This document shows, one piece after another, positions 34,290 through 42,519 of a stretch of 64,000 nucleotides of DNA. Below the pieces are notes generated by a model. That model searched no databases, was not told the DNA's origin, and saw only the letters and a list, made by a program, of their open reading frames with translations. The DNA is taken from assembly GCF_043769475.1 (NCBI RefSeq), contig NZ_CP171729.1, forward strand, positions 3,224,001 through 3,288,000, in the 5' to 3' direction. A program made the translations under genes and the position numbers. The first letter of the stretch is position 1; the number at the start of each line of letters is the position of its first letter. This DNA is from Allomesorhizobium sp043769475 (GTDB taxonomy: Bacteria > Pseudomonadota > Alphaproteobacteria > Rhizobiales > Rhizobiaceae).

Positions 34290-35221
34290 GTGTCCGTTCC
34301 AAAAAGAGTTGAGTGATTTCAGCAGGTTGTGATTCCGTCGGATTTGCGAGATTCGATGGAGATCACGATGGCCTGGACTGAAATCACCCGTGCGCATTAT
34401 GAGCGGCGTTGCGCCCGTTACGCAAGCGATCTGACCGATGCGGAGTGGGCGCTGATTGCGCCGATGATGCCGTCGGCGAACCGCATCGGCCGGCCGCGCA
34501 AGACGGACCTGCGCGAGGTCGTGAACGCACTTCTTTACCTCGCCTCGTCGGGCGGCGCGTGGCGATTGCTGCCGAAAGACTTCCCACCCTTTTCAACGGT
34601 GCAGAAGTACTTCTATCGCTGGCGTGAGGAGGGCCTGTTGCGGACCATCAGCAACAGCCTCGTCATGGCGGCGCGCGAGGCCGAGGGTCGGGAAGCGAGT
34701 CCGACGGCGGGCGTGATCGACAGCCAATCGGTCAAGACCACGGAAAGCGGCGGAATTCGGGGCTTCGACGCAGGAAAGAAGATCAACGGGCGCAAGCGTC
34801 ACATCGTTGTCGACACCATCGGGCTGATGGTCGGTCTCGTCGTCCATGCCGCCGATATCCAGGACCGGGACGGCGCACCGGCTGCCCTCAAGACCATTCT
34901 CGAACGCTGGCCGTGGCTGCGACACGTCTTCGCCGACGGCGGCTATGCCGGGCCGAAGCTTAAGGGCGCGATGCAAAAGATCGGCACGTTCACCCTGGAG
35001 ATCGTCAAGCGGACGGACAAAGCCAAAGGCTTCGAGGTCCTGCCGCGCCGCTGGGTCGTGGAGCGCACATTCGCATGGCTGGGGCGATGCCGCAGGCTGG
35101 CTAAGGACTGGGAGAAATCCATCGCCTCCGCAGAAGCCTGGTTATACGTCGCCCACATTCGCCTGCTCACACGCAGGCTCGCAAGAGCTTGATATCAAAA
35201 CATCCTTTTTGATTCAGGCTC
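34290..35221 (+). mobile_element. IS5-family insertion sequence, copy 2 (932 bp)
   Basis: This is the same length, orientation and ends as copy 1. It is flanked by TAA direct repeats at 34287-34289 and 35222-35224, again fitting a TNA target. The only base difference noticed is T at 34353 versus C at 1511. Its right end now supplies the last codons of the DUF486 gene. Confidence 0.93.
34368..35192 (+). CDS. IS5-family transposase (IS1031-like), copy 2
   Basis: The 274-residue transposase is identical in sequence to the one at 1526-2350, including the DDE residues D118, D190 and E232 and the N-terminal DUF4096 region. Both copies look able to mobilise themselves and each other. The start choice follows the same GGAG site. 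Confidence 0.95.
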   Translation: MAWTEITRAHYERRCARYASDLTDAEWALIAPMMPSANRIGRPRKTDLREVVNALLYLASSGGAWRLLPKDFPPFSTVQKYFYRWREEGLLRTISNSLVMAAREAEGREASPTAGVIDSQSVKTTESGGIRGFDAGKKINGRKRHIVVDTIGLMVGLVVHAADIQDRDGAPAALKTILERWPWLRHVFADGGYAGPKLKGAMQKIGTFTLEIVKRTDKAKGFEVLPRRWVVERTFAWLGRCRRLAKDWEKSIASAEAWLYVAHIRLLTRRLARA

Positions 35222-35564
35222 TAAAGATCAGCGCCGCGCCACCGGCGATCAGCGCAAACCCGAGCGCGTGGTTCCAGGTGATGCCTTCCTTGAGATAAAA
35301 CACCGAGAAGACCACGAAGACGGCGAGCGTGATCACTTCCTGGATCGTCTTCAGTTCGGCGGCCGAATAGACCGAATGGCCCATACGGTTGGCGGGCACC
35401 GCCAGCCAGTATTCCAGGAACGCTATCCCCCAGGAGAACAGGACCACTGCGTAGAGAGGCGCCGCCTTGAACTTCAGATGCCCGTACCACGCGAACGTCA
35501 TGAAGACGTTGGATGCGAGCAGGAGCAGCACCGGCACGATCTTGGGCGACAGGAGCAGCGTCAT
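35214..35564 (-). CDS. DMT-family protein (DUF486), 3' end supplied by the IS
   Basis: The 116-residue membrane protein has four helices and the DUF486 signature: NVFMTFAWYGHLKF near 18-31 and FLEYWLAVPANRMG near 50-63. The function is unknown; it resembles small multidrug-type half transporters. IS copy 2 is inserted exactly at its end. The last codons AGA GCC TGA read into the IS terminus, whereas without the IS the flank would read AGA GCC TAA, so the ending FRA is unchanged. The gene is probably still functional. Confidence 0.85.
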   Translation of the reverse strand: MTLLLSPKIVPVLLLLASNVFMTFAWYGHLKFKAAPLYAVVLFSWGIAFLEYWLAVPANRMGHSVYSAAELKTIQEVITLAVFVVFSVFYLKEGITWNHALGFALIAGGAALIFRA

Positions 35565-35706
35565 GGGAGAATCACGTCCGGAGGAAGGCAGCGCGCCATT
35601 TCAGGCGATGGCCCGCTCCTGTCAATCGCCCGCAAGGCTCGCCAATATCGCCGCGTGACGTTGCCGCTAAATCGGCTATCATCAGCCAGGGGGTTAGGAG
35701 GAGATT

Positions 35707-36132
35707 TTGCAGCAGCAGCTCGACAGAGAATGGGATCTGACCATCGGTCCTGACACGGTTCGCCTTTTCATCGAAAAGGCCAAGGCGATCAGCGCTGCGG
35801 TCAACGAAGACTACGCAGACGGCAGCGAACACGAGGTCGAGCTCGACGGCAACTCCCGCGACAACCACCATCATGACGGCCTGGCCGAGGAAAAGACCGA
35901 CGACCTGACCGCCGAGGAACTGCGCCAGCTCATCGACGACCTGAACGTCGACGAGGCCGCCGAGCTGATCGCGCTGATGTGGATCGGCCGCGGCGATTAC
36001 GACGCCGACGAGTGGACCGAGGCGGTGAACGAGGCGCGCCAGCGCGGCAACCGGCGCACGTCGAAATATCTGCTCGGCATGCCGCTTCTGGGCGACTGGC
36101 TCGAGGAAGGGCTGGAAGCGCTCGGCGCGTGA
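35707..36132 (+). CDS. DUF3775 domain protein
   Basis: The 141-residue acidic cytosolic protein starts with TTG 35707, supported by GGAGGAGA about 4-11 bases upstream. The DUF3775 pattern is visible: DLTAEELRQLIDDLNVDEAAELIALMWIGRG in the middle and LLGMPLLGDWLEEGLEAL at the end. A His/Asp-rich stretch (DNHHHD near 50) is notable. The role is unknown. The extensin-like gene follows after 16 bases and may be cotranscribed. Confidence 0.82.
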   Translation: MQQQLDREWDLTIGPDTVRLFIEKAKAISAAVNEDYADGSEHEVELDGNSRDNHHHDGLAEEKTDDLTAEELRQLIDDLNVDEAAELIALMWIGRGDYDADEWTEAVNEARQRGNRRTSKYLLGMPLLGDWLEEGLEALGA

Positions 36133-36148
36133 TCGTAGGTAATCGATC

Positions 36149-37228
36149 GTGATCGCCGCCGCGCGCGCGGCCGGCAACCTTCGGCGGCAATCGGCCGTTC
36201 TGGCCCCGATGATCTTCCCGCGCCTGGTCCAACTCCGAGAATTTGCCGTCCTCCTCGCCCTTTCGGCGGCTTGCATCGGCGTTGCGCAGGCCCAGACCCC
36301 CAACCTGCCCGACAAGGTTCCGGTTCCCGAAGTCCACCCGCCGCCCGCCGGCAACATCCCGCCCGAGCGGCTCGGTGAGCCGCCAGTGCCCGAGCCGAAG
36401 CCCGACGATGCACCTGCGCCGGATGCTCGGCCGCCGGCTGGCCCGGCTTCGCAGGACGCCGATAAGCCTGCGCTGCCTGGGCAAGCGCCGGCTGCTGGCG
36501 AAGGTCCGGTCGGCCCTAACGCCGGCGGCTCCGTGGAAAAGCAGGCGCTGCCCGCCGCCGATCCTCCCGTCCCGGAGCGAAAACCCGGTGAGCCGGCCGC
36601 GAAGCCGGGGCCGGCCACCGACAAAACCCCCGACCTACCCAAGCTACCTCCCGACCCGCGCTCGGCGATGCCGCGCTTCGACATCATCCCGCCCGACGAA
36701 ACCGCCTGCCGCGCGCGGCTGCGAGAACTCGGCGTAGCGTTCGAGGAGCGCCCGGCGCAAAGCGATCCGGCTGGCTGCGCCCTGCCCTACCCGCTCGCAC
36801 TGACAAAGCTCAGCGCGACAATATCGCTCGAGCCGGAGGCGCTGATGAACTGCGCCATGGCCGAAGCCGCCGCCCGTTTCGCGACCGACATCCTCTCGCC
36901 CGCGGCCAAAGCCGAATATGGCGAGGAACTCAAATCCATCGGCCACGCCTCGGCCTACGTCTGCCGCCCGCGCAATGGCGGCTCGAAACTGTCGGAGCAC
37001 GCCTTCGGCAACGCGCTGGACATTGCCCGCTTCACCCTGTCGAAGGGAACGGCCGTCGACGTGAAGCCCGCGCCCGGCCCGAAGGCGGCAAAATTCCTCG
37101 GCGCGATCCGCAAGGCCGCCTGCGGGCCGTTCAAGACCGTTCTCGGACCGGGCAGCGACGCCGACCACGCGCTGCATTTCCACTTCGACCTCGCCCCGCG
37201 CCGCAACGGCGGGACGTTCTGCCAGTAA
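36149..37228 (+). CDS. Extensin-like family protein 1, Pro-rich
   Basis: The protein has up to 359 residues. GTG 36149 is the first possible start; ATG 36209 gives a cleaner signal peptide (MIFPRLVQ... to AQAQ) and may be the real one. A long Pro/Ala/Glu linker (about 50-170) leads to an extensin-like C-terminal domain (PF06904) with CRARLRELGV, LSEHAFGNALDIARF and HALHFHFDLA. The HxxxxxxxD and HFHFD motifs resemble metal-dependent peptidases of the LAS type, so a cell-wall role in the periplasm is plausible. A paralogue follows at 37466. Confidence 0.85.
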   Translation: MIAAARAAGNLRRQSAVLAPMIFPRLVQLREFAVLLALSAACIGVAQAQTPNLPDKVPVPEVHPPPAGNIPPERLGEPPVPEPKPDDAPAPDARPPAGPASQDADKPALPGQAPAAGEGPVGPNAGGSVEKQALPAADPPVPERKPGEPAAKPGPATDKTPDLPKLPPDPRSAMPRFDIIPPDETACRARLRELGVAFEERPAQSDPAGCALPYPLALTKLSATISLEPEALMNCAMAEAAARFATDILSPAAKAEYGEELKSIGHASAYVCRPRNGGSKLSEHAFGNALDIARFTLSKGTAVDVKPAPGPKAAKFLGAIRKAACGPFKTVLGPGSDADHALHFHFDLAPRRNGGTFCQ

Positions 37229-37246
37229 TTCCGTCGCCCCGTCCTT

Positions 37247-37370
37247 GGGATTCAGGTCAGGCCGAGGCGAAAATGGCGGATTTCGAGAACCGGAGCGGAG
37301 CGGACATTTAGGTCCGTGAGCACCGGAAGCGCAGAAAGCCGCCATTTGCAGGCCGGCCTCACCTGAATCC
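37247..37370. repeat. Type-D structured repeat, copy 1 (about 124 bp)
   Basis: Perfect terminal arms GGATTCAGGT (37248-37257) and ACCTGAATCC (37361-37370) enclose a second stem AAATGGCGG / CCGCCATTT and an inner hairpin CGGAC-ATTTAG-GTCCG. Copy 2 at 56284-56398 shares most of the interior, with the inner hairpin changed to CGTAC-TTTCGG-GTACG. A truncated left arm occurs at 50284-50316. The whole unit can fold as one long hairpin. Confidence 0.8.
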
Positions 37371-37465
37371 CCGCCCCAATCCCGCCGCAGGCGTAAAGAT
37401 AGCCGCTGACCTTTCCTTTACGCTTCTCCGCTAGGCTCGAAGACCTCGGGACAGGGAACCGGTCG

Positions 37466-38245
37466 ATGGGCATACCTTTGCCGCGCGCCCGCGCCATATG
37501 GTGCGGCGGCGCCCTCATTCTGCTCGCCGCGCTTTCGGCCTGCACCACCGACGATGTCATGTCGCTCCGCCCCGACGTCGATGTCGGCGCGCAGACCGCG
37601 GCGGTCCCAGCGCGCGGCCTGCAAAGCCTGGTCCCCTCCAATCCGATGATGGCCGCCTATCCCCGGCTGGAAACGCCCGCCGCGCCAACACTGACAATGT
37701 CCGCGGACGATATCGCCTGCCGCCGCGACCTGCAGAAGCTTGGCGTGCAGTTCAGGAGCCTCGCGCCGATCGACGACGGCGGCGCCTGCCGCATCGATTT
37801 CCCGGTCGAAGTCTCGGCCATCGGCCGCGTCCAGATGAAGCCGGCAGCGACGCTCTCCTGCGAGATGGCCGCCACTTTCGCGCGCTGGACCAGGAAAGAA
37901 CTCGTCCCGTCGGCGCGCTGGCGCTATCTCTCCGGCGTGAAAACCATCCACCAGGGATCGAGCTATTCCTGCCGCAACATCCGCGGCTCGCGTGGAAAAC
38001 CATCCCAGCATTCGGTGGGCAATGCGCTGGACATCATGCGCATCGAGCTGAACAACGGCAAGGACATCGACGTGCGCAAGCCCGGCTGGTTCGCCTTCCG
38101 CCAGCGCGGCTTTCTGAACACTGTCCGCGCCGACGGCTGCGATTATTTCACGACAGTGCTCGGCCCCGGCTACGATTACGACCACCGCAACCATTTCCAC
38201 TTCGACATCATGCCGCGCAAGAACGGCTACGTCGCGTGTAAGTGA
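37466..38245 (+). CDS. Extensin-like family lipoprotein 2
   Basis: The 259-residue protein has a lipoprotein signal (lipobox LSAC near 24-27). Its extensin-like C-terminal domain shows CRRDLQKLGVQF, SQHSVGNALDIMRI and RNHFHFDIMPRKNGY. The metal-site-like His and Asp residues match those of the paralogue at 36149. It is probably anchored to a membrane on the periplasmic side. A family-A repeat follows its stop. Confidence 0.87.
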   Translation: MGIPLPRARAIWCGGALILLAALSACTTDDVMSLRPDVDVGAQTAAVPARGLQSLVPSNPMMAAYPRLETPAAPTLTMSADDIACRRDLQKLGVQFRSLAPIDDGGACRIDFPVEVSAIGRVQMKPAATLSCEMAATFARWTRKELVPSARWRYLSGVKTIHQGSSYSCRNIRGSRGKPSQHSVGNALDIMRIELNNGKDIDVRKPGWFAFRQRGFLNTVRADGCDYFTTVLGPGYDYDHRNHFHFDIMPRKNGYVACK

Positions 38246-38259
38246 ACGGCGTCTGGCTT

Positions 38260-38315
38260 CCTTCTCCCCGTCTCTATACGGGGAGAAGGTGCCGGCAGGC
38301 GGATGAGGGGCAGCG
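38260..38315. repeat. Family-A palindromic repeat
   Basis: The stem CCTTCTCCCCGT ... ACGGGGAGAAGG with loop CTCTAT is followed by GCCGGCAGGCGGATGAGGGGCAGCG in two parts. Compared with 559-615 the arm has TTC/GAA in place of CTC/GAG, a paired change. Confidence 0.8.
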
Positions 38316-38414
38316 CAAAGTTTCGATTGTCAAGCGATCGCTGGATCAGTCCATCCTTTGCAACGGCTCGCCAGCAAGCTTAATCTCCTGCCCCACGCAA
38401 CTGGGCGGAGCAAA

Positions 38415-39116
38415 ATGCGTCGACGCAGAATGCAAACGCGGGTAGCGGGCTGGGTGCTGGTGCTCAGCCTCGCCTATGGCGCATTCGCCTATCTTGTAGC
38501 GCCGGAATTCTGGTCGTGGCTCGATCGCGGGGACACCATGCTCCCGGACAAGATGGTGACCACGACGCCGCAGGGCATTCCCGGCGACCCCATCAATGTC
38601 GGGCTCGTCGGCTCGAAGCCCGAACTGTTGCACGCCTTCGCCGCCGCAGGCTGGAGCGCCGCGGACGCCATCACATGGCGCTCCAGCCTGGAGATCGGCG
38701 AAAGCGTGCTCTTCGACCGGCCCTATTCGGACGCGCCGGTCAGTACGCTTGTATTCGACGGGCGCAGGCAGGATCTGGCGTTCGAAAAGTCCGTCGGCAA
38801 AAGCGCCGACCACCGTCATCATGTCCGCTTCTGGCTGATGCCCGACCCCGCTCCCGATGGACGACCGCTCTGGCTCGGTTCGTCAAGCTACGACCGTGGC
38901 GTCGGATTCAGCCACGACACCGGCCAGATCACGCATCACATCGGGCCAGACCTCGACGCCGAGCGCGACTTCCTGATGAGCGGGCTGGAAACCGCAGGCC
39001 AGTTCGCCTCGACTTACAGTGAAAAAGGCGTCGGGCCGACCAAAACCGGGCGCAATGGCGGCGGCGATCCGTATTTCACCGACGGTATGGCGACGATCGG
39101 CGTGCTCCGGCCATAG
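38415..39116 (+). CDS. LssY C-terminal domain membrane protein
   Basis: The 233-residue protein has one N-terminal membrane helix (about 9-29) and an LssY_C domain (PF14067): NVGLVGSKPELLHAF, AGWSAADAITWRSS, WLGSSSYDRGVG and HDTGQITHHIGPDLDAERD. LssY_C is found beside type I secretion or DedA-like genes elsewhere, and its activity is unknown. ATG 38415 follows GGCGGAG. A short duplicate of its central region lies at 40313-40367. Confidence 0.85.
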   Translation: MRRRRMQTRVAGWVLVLSLAYGAFAYLVAPEFWSWLDRGDTMLPDKMVTTTPQGIPGDPINVGLVGSKPELLHAFAAAGWSAADAITWRSSLEIGESVLFDRPYSDAPVSTLVFDGRRQDLAFEKSVGKSADHRHHVRFWLMPDPAPDGRPLWLGSSSYDRGVGFSHDTGQITHHIGPDLDAERDFLMSGLETAGQFASTYSEKGVGPTKTGRNGGGDPYFTDGMATIGVLRP

Positions 39117-39206
39117 AGCGTCGTCCCCTGGTCGGATGCGGTTCTACCCCCGACCCGTCCGGGTTCTCGATCTCGCCGAGTTTTGGCGGCAGCGAGGCGC
39201 GAGCGC

Positions 39207-39392
39207 TCATTGTTTCTTCTTTGCAACAGGTTCAGCCAATTCCGCGCAGCGGCGCCTCACGGCGTAAGCTTTAAGCTTTGTCTTTGGGTCGATTTCATTG
39301 AAATACTGCTCCTGTAGGGGAGGCAGATGAGTCGCCGTTCGCTTTTTTTGAAAGTGAGGGGGTAGAACCGACTCGGAGAGGGTAATTATCAA
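39207..39392 (-). CDS. Possible small protein (weak)
   Basis: A 61-codon frame on the minus strand ends LKAYAVRRRCAELAEPVAKKKQ after a segment LPPLQEQYFNEIDPKTK that reads like real protein. It has no clear ribosome site, and its upstream part is low quality. It may be the tail of a lost gene in this lower-GC segment rather than an expressed gene. The remaining part of the 39117-39410 gap holds nothing recognised. Confidence 0.25.
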   Translation of the reverse strand: MIITLSESVLPPHFQKKRTATHLPPLQEQYFNEIDPKTKLKAYAVRRRCAELAEPVAKKKQ

Positions 39393-39410
39393 GCCGGTGG
39401 GACATCACCA

Positions 39411-40259
39411 ATGTCGGCAGCCGTCTGCCTGCTCGCGTCACTGCTGAGCTGCCCGTACTCAGATACGGGGGCACGGCTTCAACCCTCGACCGAACACACA
39501 CAATCGATCAGGCGCGAACGATTGGGTAAACGGCCCACACCCATCGCCGCCAGGTTCGGCCCAGACGAACGATTTGGTCCCACCCACCCACAGATTCCAA
39601 TCCCATTTATCTTCTCGAAGGTGGATGAAATCCAAAAGCTGGAATATCAAGAACCACGCGACGAGAAGCGCGAGGAAATAAAAGTATCAGTCGACAAGCC
39701 AAAACAAAAGCCAAAGACCAGAACCAAAATCATCTTGGAGACGACGCAAACCAGGACGGTCAAGGCAGCCTATACCGGACAGACCCCGCTCGAGGAACAG
39801 TGGCGACTGTCCTCTCTGTTTGGTATCGGCAACGCCGACAACCCCACTCTATCCCAATCTGTCCCCCGTGTATCCGGCGTCGAGATAGCAAAACCCGGAT
39901 ATCAGGAAGTCATACGTGCGGCCAGGATCCACCAGGTGCCAGTGGATCTGGCTCTGCGAGTGGCCAAGCAGGAATCACGCGGTAACTGTGGTGCTAAATC
40001 ATCGGCCGGCGCCCTGGGCGTGATGCAGGTCATGCCAGGTACGGGTGCCAAACACGGTTACTCGACCAAGCAGCTAATTAACTGTCGTACCGGGGCGGAG
40101 GCTGGCGTCAAAGAACTCAAACACCTGCTCAGATTGTCAGGTGGCGATGTGAAACAGACGCTGACCGGTTACAACTGCGGCGAAAAATGCATGTTCGGTC
40201 GGCGTAAAAAACTGCCGCTAGAGACGGTGAACTATATTCAGGTCGTGACGGGAAACTAG
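39411..40259 (+). CDS. Lytic transglycosylase (SLT domain), lower-GC
   Basis: The 282-residue protein has a short hydrophobic N-terminus, a Lys/Glu-rich middle region (about 75-125) and a C-terminal SLT domain. The catalytic Glu is in KQESRGNCG, followed by AGALGVMQVMPGTG and a late GYNCGEKCMFG. Two Cys pairs in the domain suggest disulfides and periplasmic location. Codon use (many ATA, AAA and AAC codons) and GC differ sharply from both neighbours, so this is probably an acquired gene, perhaps from a secretion, conjugation or phage locus. The start is uncertain. Confidence 0.8.
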   Translation: MSAAVCLLASLLSCPYSDTGARLQPSTEHTQSIRRERLGKRPTPIAARFGPDERFGPTHPQIPIPFIFSKVDEIQKLEYQEPRDEKREEIKVSVDKPKQKPKTRTKIILETTQTRTVKAAYTGQTPLEEQWRLSSLFGIGNADNPTLSQSVPRVSGVEIAKPGYQEVIRAARIHQVPVDLALRVAKQESRGNCGAKSSAGALGVMQVMPGTGAKHGYSTKQLINCRTGAEAGVKELKHLLRLSGGDVKQTLTGYNCGEKCMFGRRKKLPLETVNYIQVVTGN

Positions 40260-40312
40260 CCAGAGGATCACGGCCCCATTCTCGTCGCCGGTTATGACGC
40301 GGCTCGGCAAGC

Positions 40313-40367
40313 TCGACCGCGGCGTCGGATTCAGCCACGACACCTGCCAGATCACCCCCCACATCGC
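40313..40367 (+). pseudogene. LssY_C gene fragment
   Basis: GACCGCGGCGTCGGATTCAG and the next bases encode DRGVGFSHDTCQIT, nearly identical to residues DRGVGFSHDTGQIT of the LssY_C gene at 38415-39116. Only about 18 codons remain. With the original copy it forms a direct repeat around the lytic transglycosylase gene. Confidence 0.7.
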
Positions 40368-40421
40368 TCTACCTCCCCGGGCACCTTCCCGAAGCCGCCA
40401 CCGTGATGCTATTGGAAAACC

Positions 40422-41735
40422 ATGTTGTATCTTGAAATCGGCATCGTGGTCGTCCTCATCTGCGTCAACGGCCTCCTGGCGATGTCCGAGCTTGCCATTG
40501 TCTCGTCGCGGCCCGCCCGGCTCAAATCCATGATCGACCGCAACATCAAGGGCGCGGGACGCGCTCTGGCGCTGGGCGCCGATCCGGGAAAATTCCTGTC
40601 CACCGTCCAGATCGGCATCACGCTTGTCGGCGTGCTTTCCGGCGCCTTTTCCGGCGCCACGCTCGGCCTTCGCCTGACCGGCACGCTGATATCGGCCGGC
40701 GTCTCCGCCAATATCGCCAACGCGCTCGGCGTCGGCGTGGTCGTCGCCCTCATCACCTACGGCTCGCTGATCATCGGCGAACTCGTGCCCAAGCAGATCG
40801 CCCTGCGCAATCCGGAAGGCGTCGCCGTCAGGGTGGCGCCGGCCATGACCATCCTGTCCAAGATCGGCGCACCGCTGGTCTGGCTGCTCGATATTTCCGG
40901 CCGCGGCGTTCTGTGGCTGCTTGGCCAGCGCGGCGAGAGCGAGGAAAAGGTAACCGACGAGGAGATCAAGATGCTGGTCGCCGAGGCCGAGCATCACGGC
41001 ACTATCGAATCCGACGAGCGCCGCATGATCGCCGGCGTGATGCGGCTCGGCGACCGCGCGGTCCGCGCCGTCATGACGCCGCGCACCGAAGTCGACTGGA
41101 TGAACCTGCAATGGGACGAGCCGACCGCGCGCAAGATGCTGATGGAGACGCAGCATTCGCGCCTGCCGGTCGGCGAAGGCAGTGTCGACGCCATGGTCGG
41201 CGTGGTGCAGACCCGCGAGATTTTGGCCGCCATGCTGGCGGGTCGCGCCTTCGATCCGCGCCGGCACGTGCGGGAAGCGCCCATCGTGCATGACCAGGCC
41301 GACGCGCTCGACGTGCTCGCCACGCTGCGCGAATCCGAAGTGCCGGTCGCGCTGGTGCATGACGAGTATGGGCACTTCGAAGGCATCGTGACGCCCGCCG
41401 ATATCCTCGAGGCGATCACCGGCGTGTTTCGCGCCGACGCCGAAGAGGGCGAACCCTACGCCGTGCAGCGCGAGGACGGTTCATGGCTCCTCGCCGGCTA
41501 CATGCAGGCCGACGAGATGCGAGACCACCTCGGCATCGACCTGCCCGACAACCGCGACTACGAGACGGTCGCCGGCTACGTGCTGTCGCACCTGCACCAT
41601 CTGCCGGCCACCGGCGAAAGCGTCGACGCCCAGGGCTGGCGCTTCGAGGTCGTCGACCTCGACGGCCGCCGCATCGACAAGGTCCTCGCCACCCGCCTGC
41701 CCGGGGTGCACCGGCGGCAGGGTGGTGGGCATTAA
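40422..41735 (+). CDS. CNNM/HlyC-CorC family membrane protein with CBS domains
   Basis: The 437-residue protein has an N-terminal CNNM (DUF21) domain with four helices (1-180; LGADPGKFLSTVQIGITLVGV is the family motif). Two CBS domains follow (about 205-330, with VMTPRTEVDW and VHDEYGHFEGIVTPADILEAI), then a C-terminal CorC_HlyC domain. Relatives export Mg/Co or sodium-coupled divalent ions; hemolysin is a historical label. A heptamer inverted repeat follows the stop. Confidence 0.9.
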   Translation: MLYLEIGIVVVLICVNGLLAMSELAIVSSRPARLKSMIDRNIKGAGRALALGADPGKFLSTVQIGITLVGVLSGAFSGATLGLRLTGTLISAGVSANIANALGVGVVVALITYGSLIIGELVPKQIALRNPEGVAVRVAPAMTILSKIGAPLVWLLDISGRGVLWLLGQRGESEEKVTDEEIKMLVAEAEHHGTIESDERRMIAGVMRLGDRAVRAVMTPRTEVDWMNLQWDEPTARKMLMETQHSRLPVGEGSVDAMVGVVQTREILAAMLAGRAFDPRRHVREAPIVHDQADALDVLATLRESEVPVALVHDEYGHFEGIVTPADILEAITGVFRADAEEGEPYAVQREDGSWLLAGYMQADEMRDHLGIDLPDNRDYETVAGYVLSHLHHLPATGESVDAQGWRFEVVDLDGRRIDKVLATRLPGVHRRQGGGH

Positions 41736-41738
41736 GTC

Positions 41739-41833
41739 GAGTAGCGAATAGCGAATAGCGAATAGCATTGTCCCGGCTTTGGGCCTGAAGACAAGAACCT
41801 TTCCCTATTCGCTACTCCCTATTCGCTATTCGC
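41739..41833. repeat. Inverted heptamer arrays between convergent genes
   Basis: GAGTAGCGAATAGCGAATAG (41739-41758), built from TAGCGAA units, faces CCCTATTCGCTACTCCCTATTCGC (from 41803, in two parts) on the other side of a 36-base spacer. GAGTAGCGAATAG and CTATTCGCTACTC are perfect complements. The pair ends right at the two converging stops and could act as a terminator. Confidence 0.8.
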
Positions 41834-41834
41834 T

Positions 41835-42437
41835 TTAAGCCGCCTTCACTTCCGAAATCACCGCATCCTTGTCCCGCGCCGCCTTCAGCACCTTGGCCCA
41901 CCAGGCGACGTCGTCGAGCATGGCGCCGGCTGCCTGGTTGAGATGGTCGAGCTCTTCCAGCTTCTTGCCCTGCAGCACCGCGAGATAGTCCGGCCAGAGG
42001 ATGTGCACGGCGGCCTTGGTCGGCGCCATCTGCATCTCGATCGCGACCTGGCGAAGCTGCTCGATGGCGCGCGCGCCGCCGACCCCGCCATAGCCGATGA
42101 AGGAGACCGGCTTGCGGTTCCATTCGCGGCCTGCGTAGTCGATCGCGTTCTTCAACACCGCGGTGGGCCCGTGATTGTATTCGGCGGCCGTGAAGATGAA
42201 GCCGTCGAGTTCCGCGACCTTGGCGCCCCACTTGCGGGCGGCCTCGCTTTCAGGCGCTGCCCACGCCGGCGACTTCGCCTCCTCGAAGAAGGGCATCGGG
42301 TAGTCGCGCAGGTCGACGATTTCGATGTCGAGATCGCCGCGCGCCTTTGCTATGCTGGCGATCCATTCAGTGGGCTTGTCGGCAAATCTGGCTTCGCGGG
42401 TCGAGCCGATCACGATGCCGATCTTGGGTTTGGTCAT
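41835..42437 (-). CDS. NADPH-dependent FMN reductase family protein
   Basis: The 200-residue flavoprotein has the flavodoxin-like FMN_red fold: IGIVIGSTREARFADK (phosphate-binding loop), GFIFTAAEYNHGPTAVLKNAIDY and FIGYGGVGGARA. It reduces quinones, azo dyes or flavins with NAD(P)H. It is divergent from an HxlR-type gene across 82 bp containing a palindromic site, a common regulator-reductase arrangement for electrophile responses. Confidence 0.9.
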   Translation of the reverse strand: MTKPKIGIVIGSTREARFADKPTEWIASIAKARGDLDIEIVDLRDYPMPFFEEAKSPAWAAPESEAARKWGAKVAELDGFIFTAAEYNHGPTAVLKNAIDYAGREWNRKPVSFIGYGGVGGARAIEQLRQVAIEMQMAPTKAAVHILWPDYLAVLQGKKLEELDHLNQAAGAMLDDVAWWAKVLKAARDKDAVISEVKAA

Positions 42438-42455
42438 GGTTTCACCTCTTGCGTT

Positions 42456-42472
42456 GGTATAAATTGGATACC
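42456..42472. promoter_or_regulatory. Palindromic operator for the HxlR-type regulator
   Basis: GGTAT-AAATTGG-ATACC is an inverted repeat centred in the 82-bp gap between the divergent reductase and regulator genes. TATATAAG a few bases downstream could be a -10 region for the regulator gene. HxlR proteins commonly bind such GTAT/ATAC sites. Assignment is from position and symmetry only. Confidence 0.55.
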
Positions 42473-42519
42473 GACACTATATAAGAGACCATCAAAATCC
42501 CTCGCAAGGAGGCACTTTT

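Noticed and set aside
1448..35221. Composite transposon formed by the two IS copies
   Set aside because: The interval is 32 kb of core chromosomal genes, and each IS has its own 3-bp target duplication, showing independent insertions.
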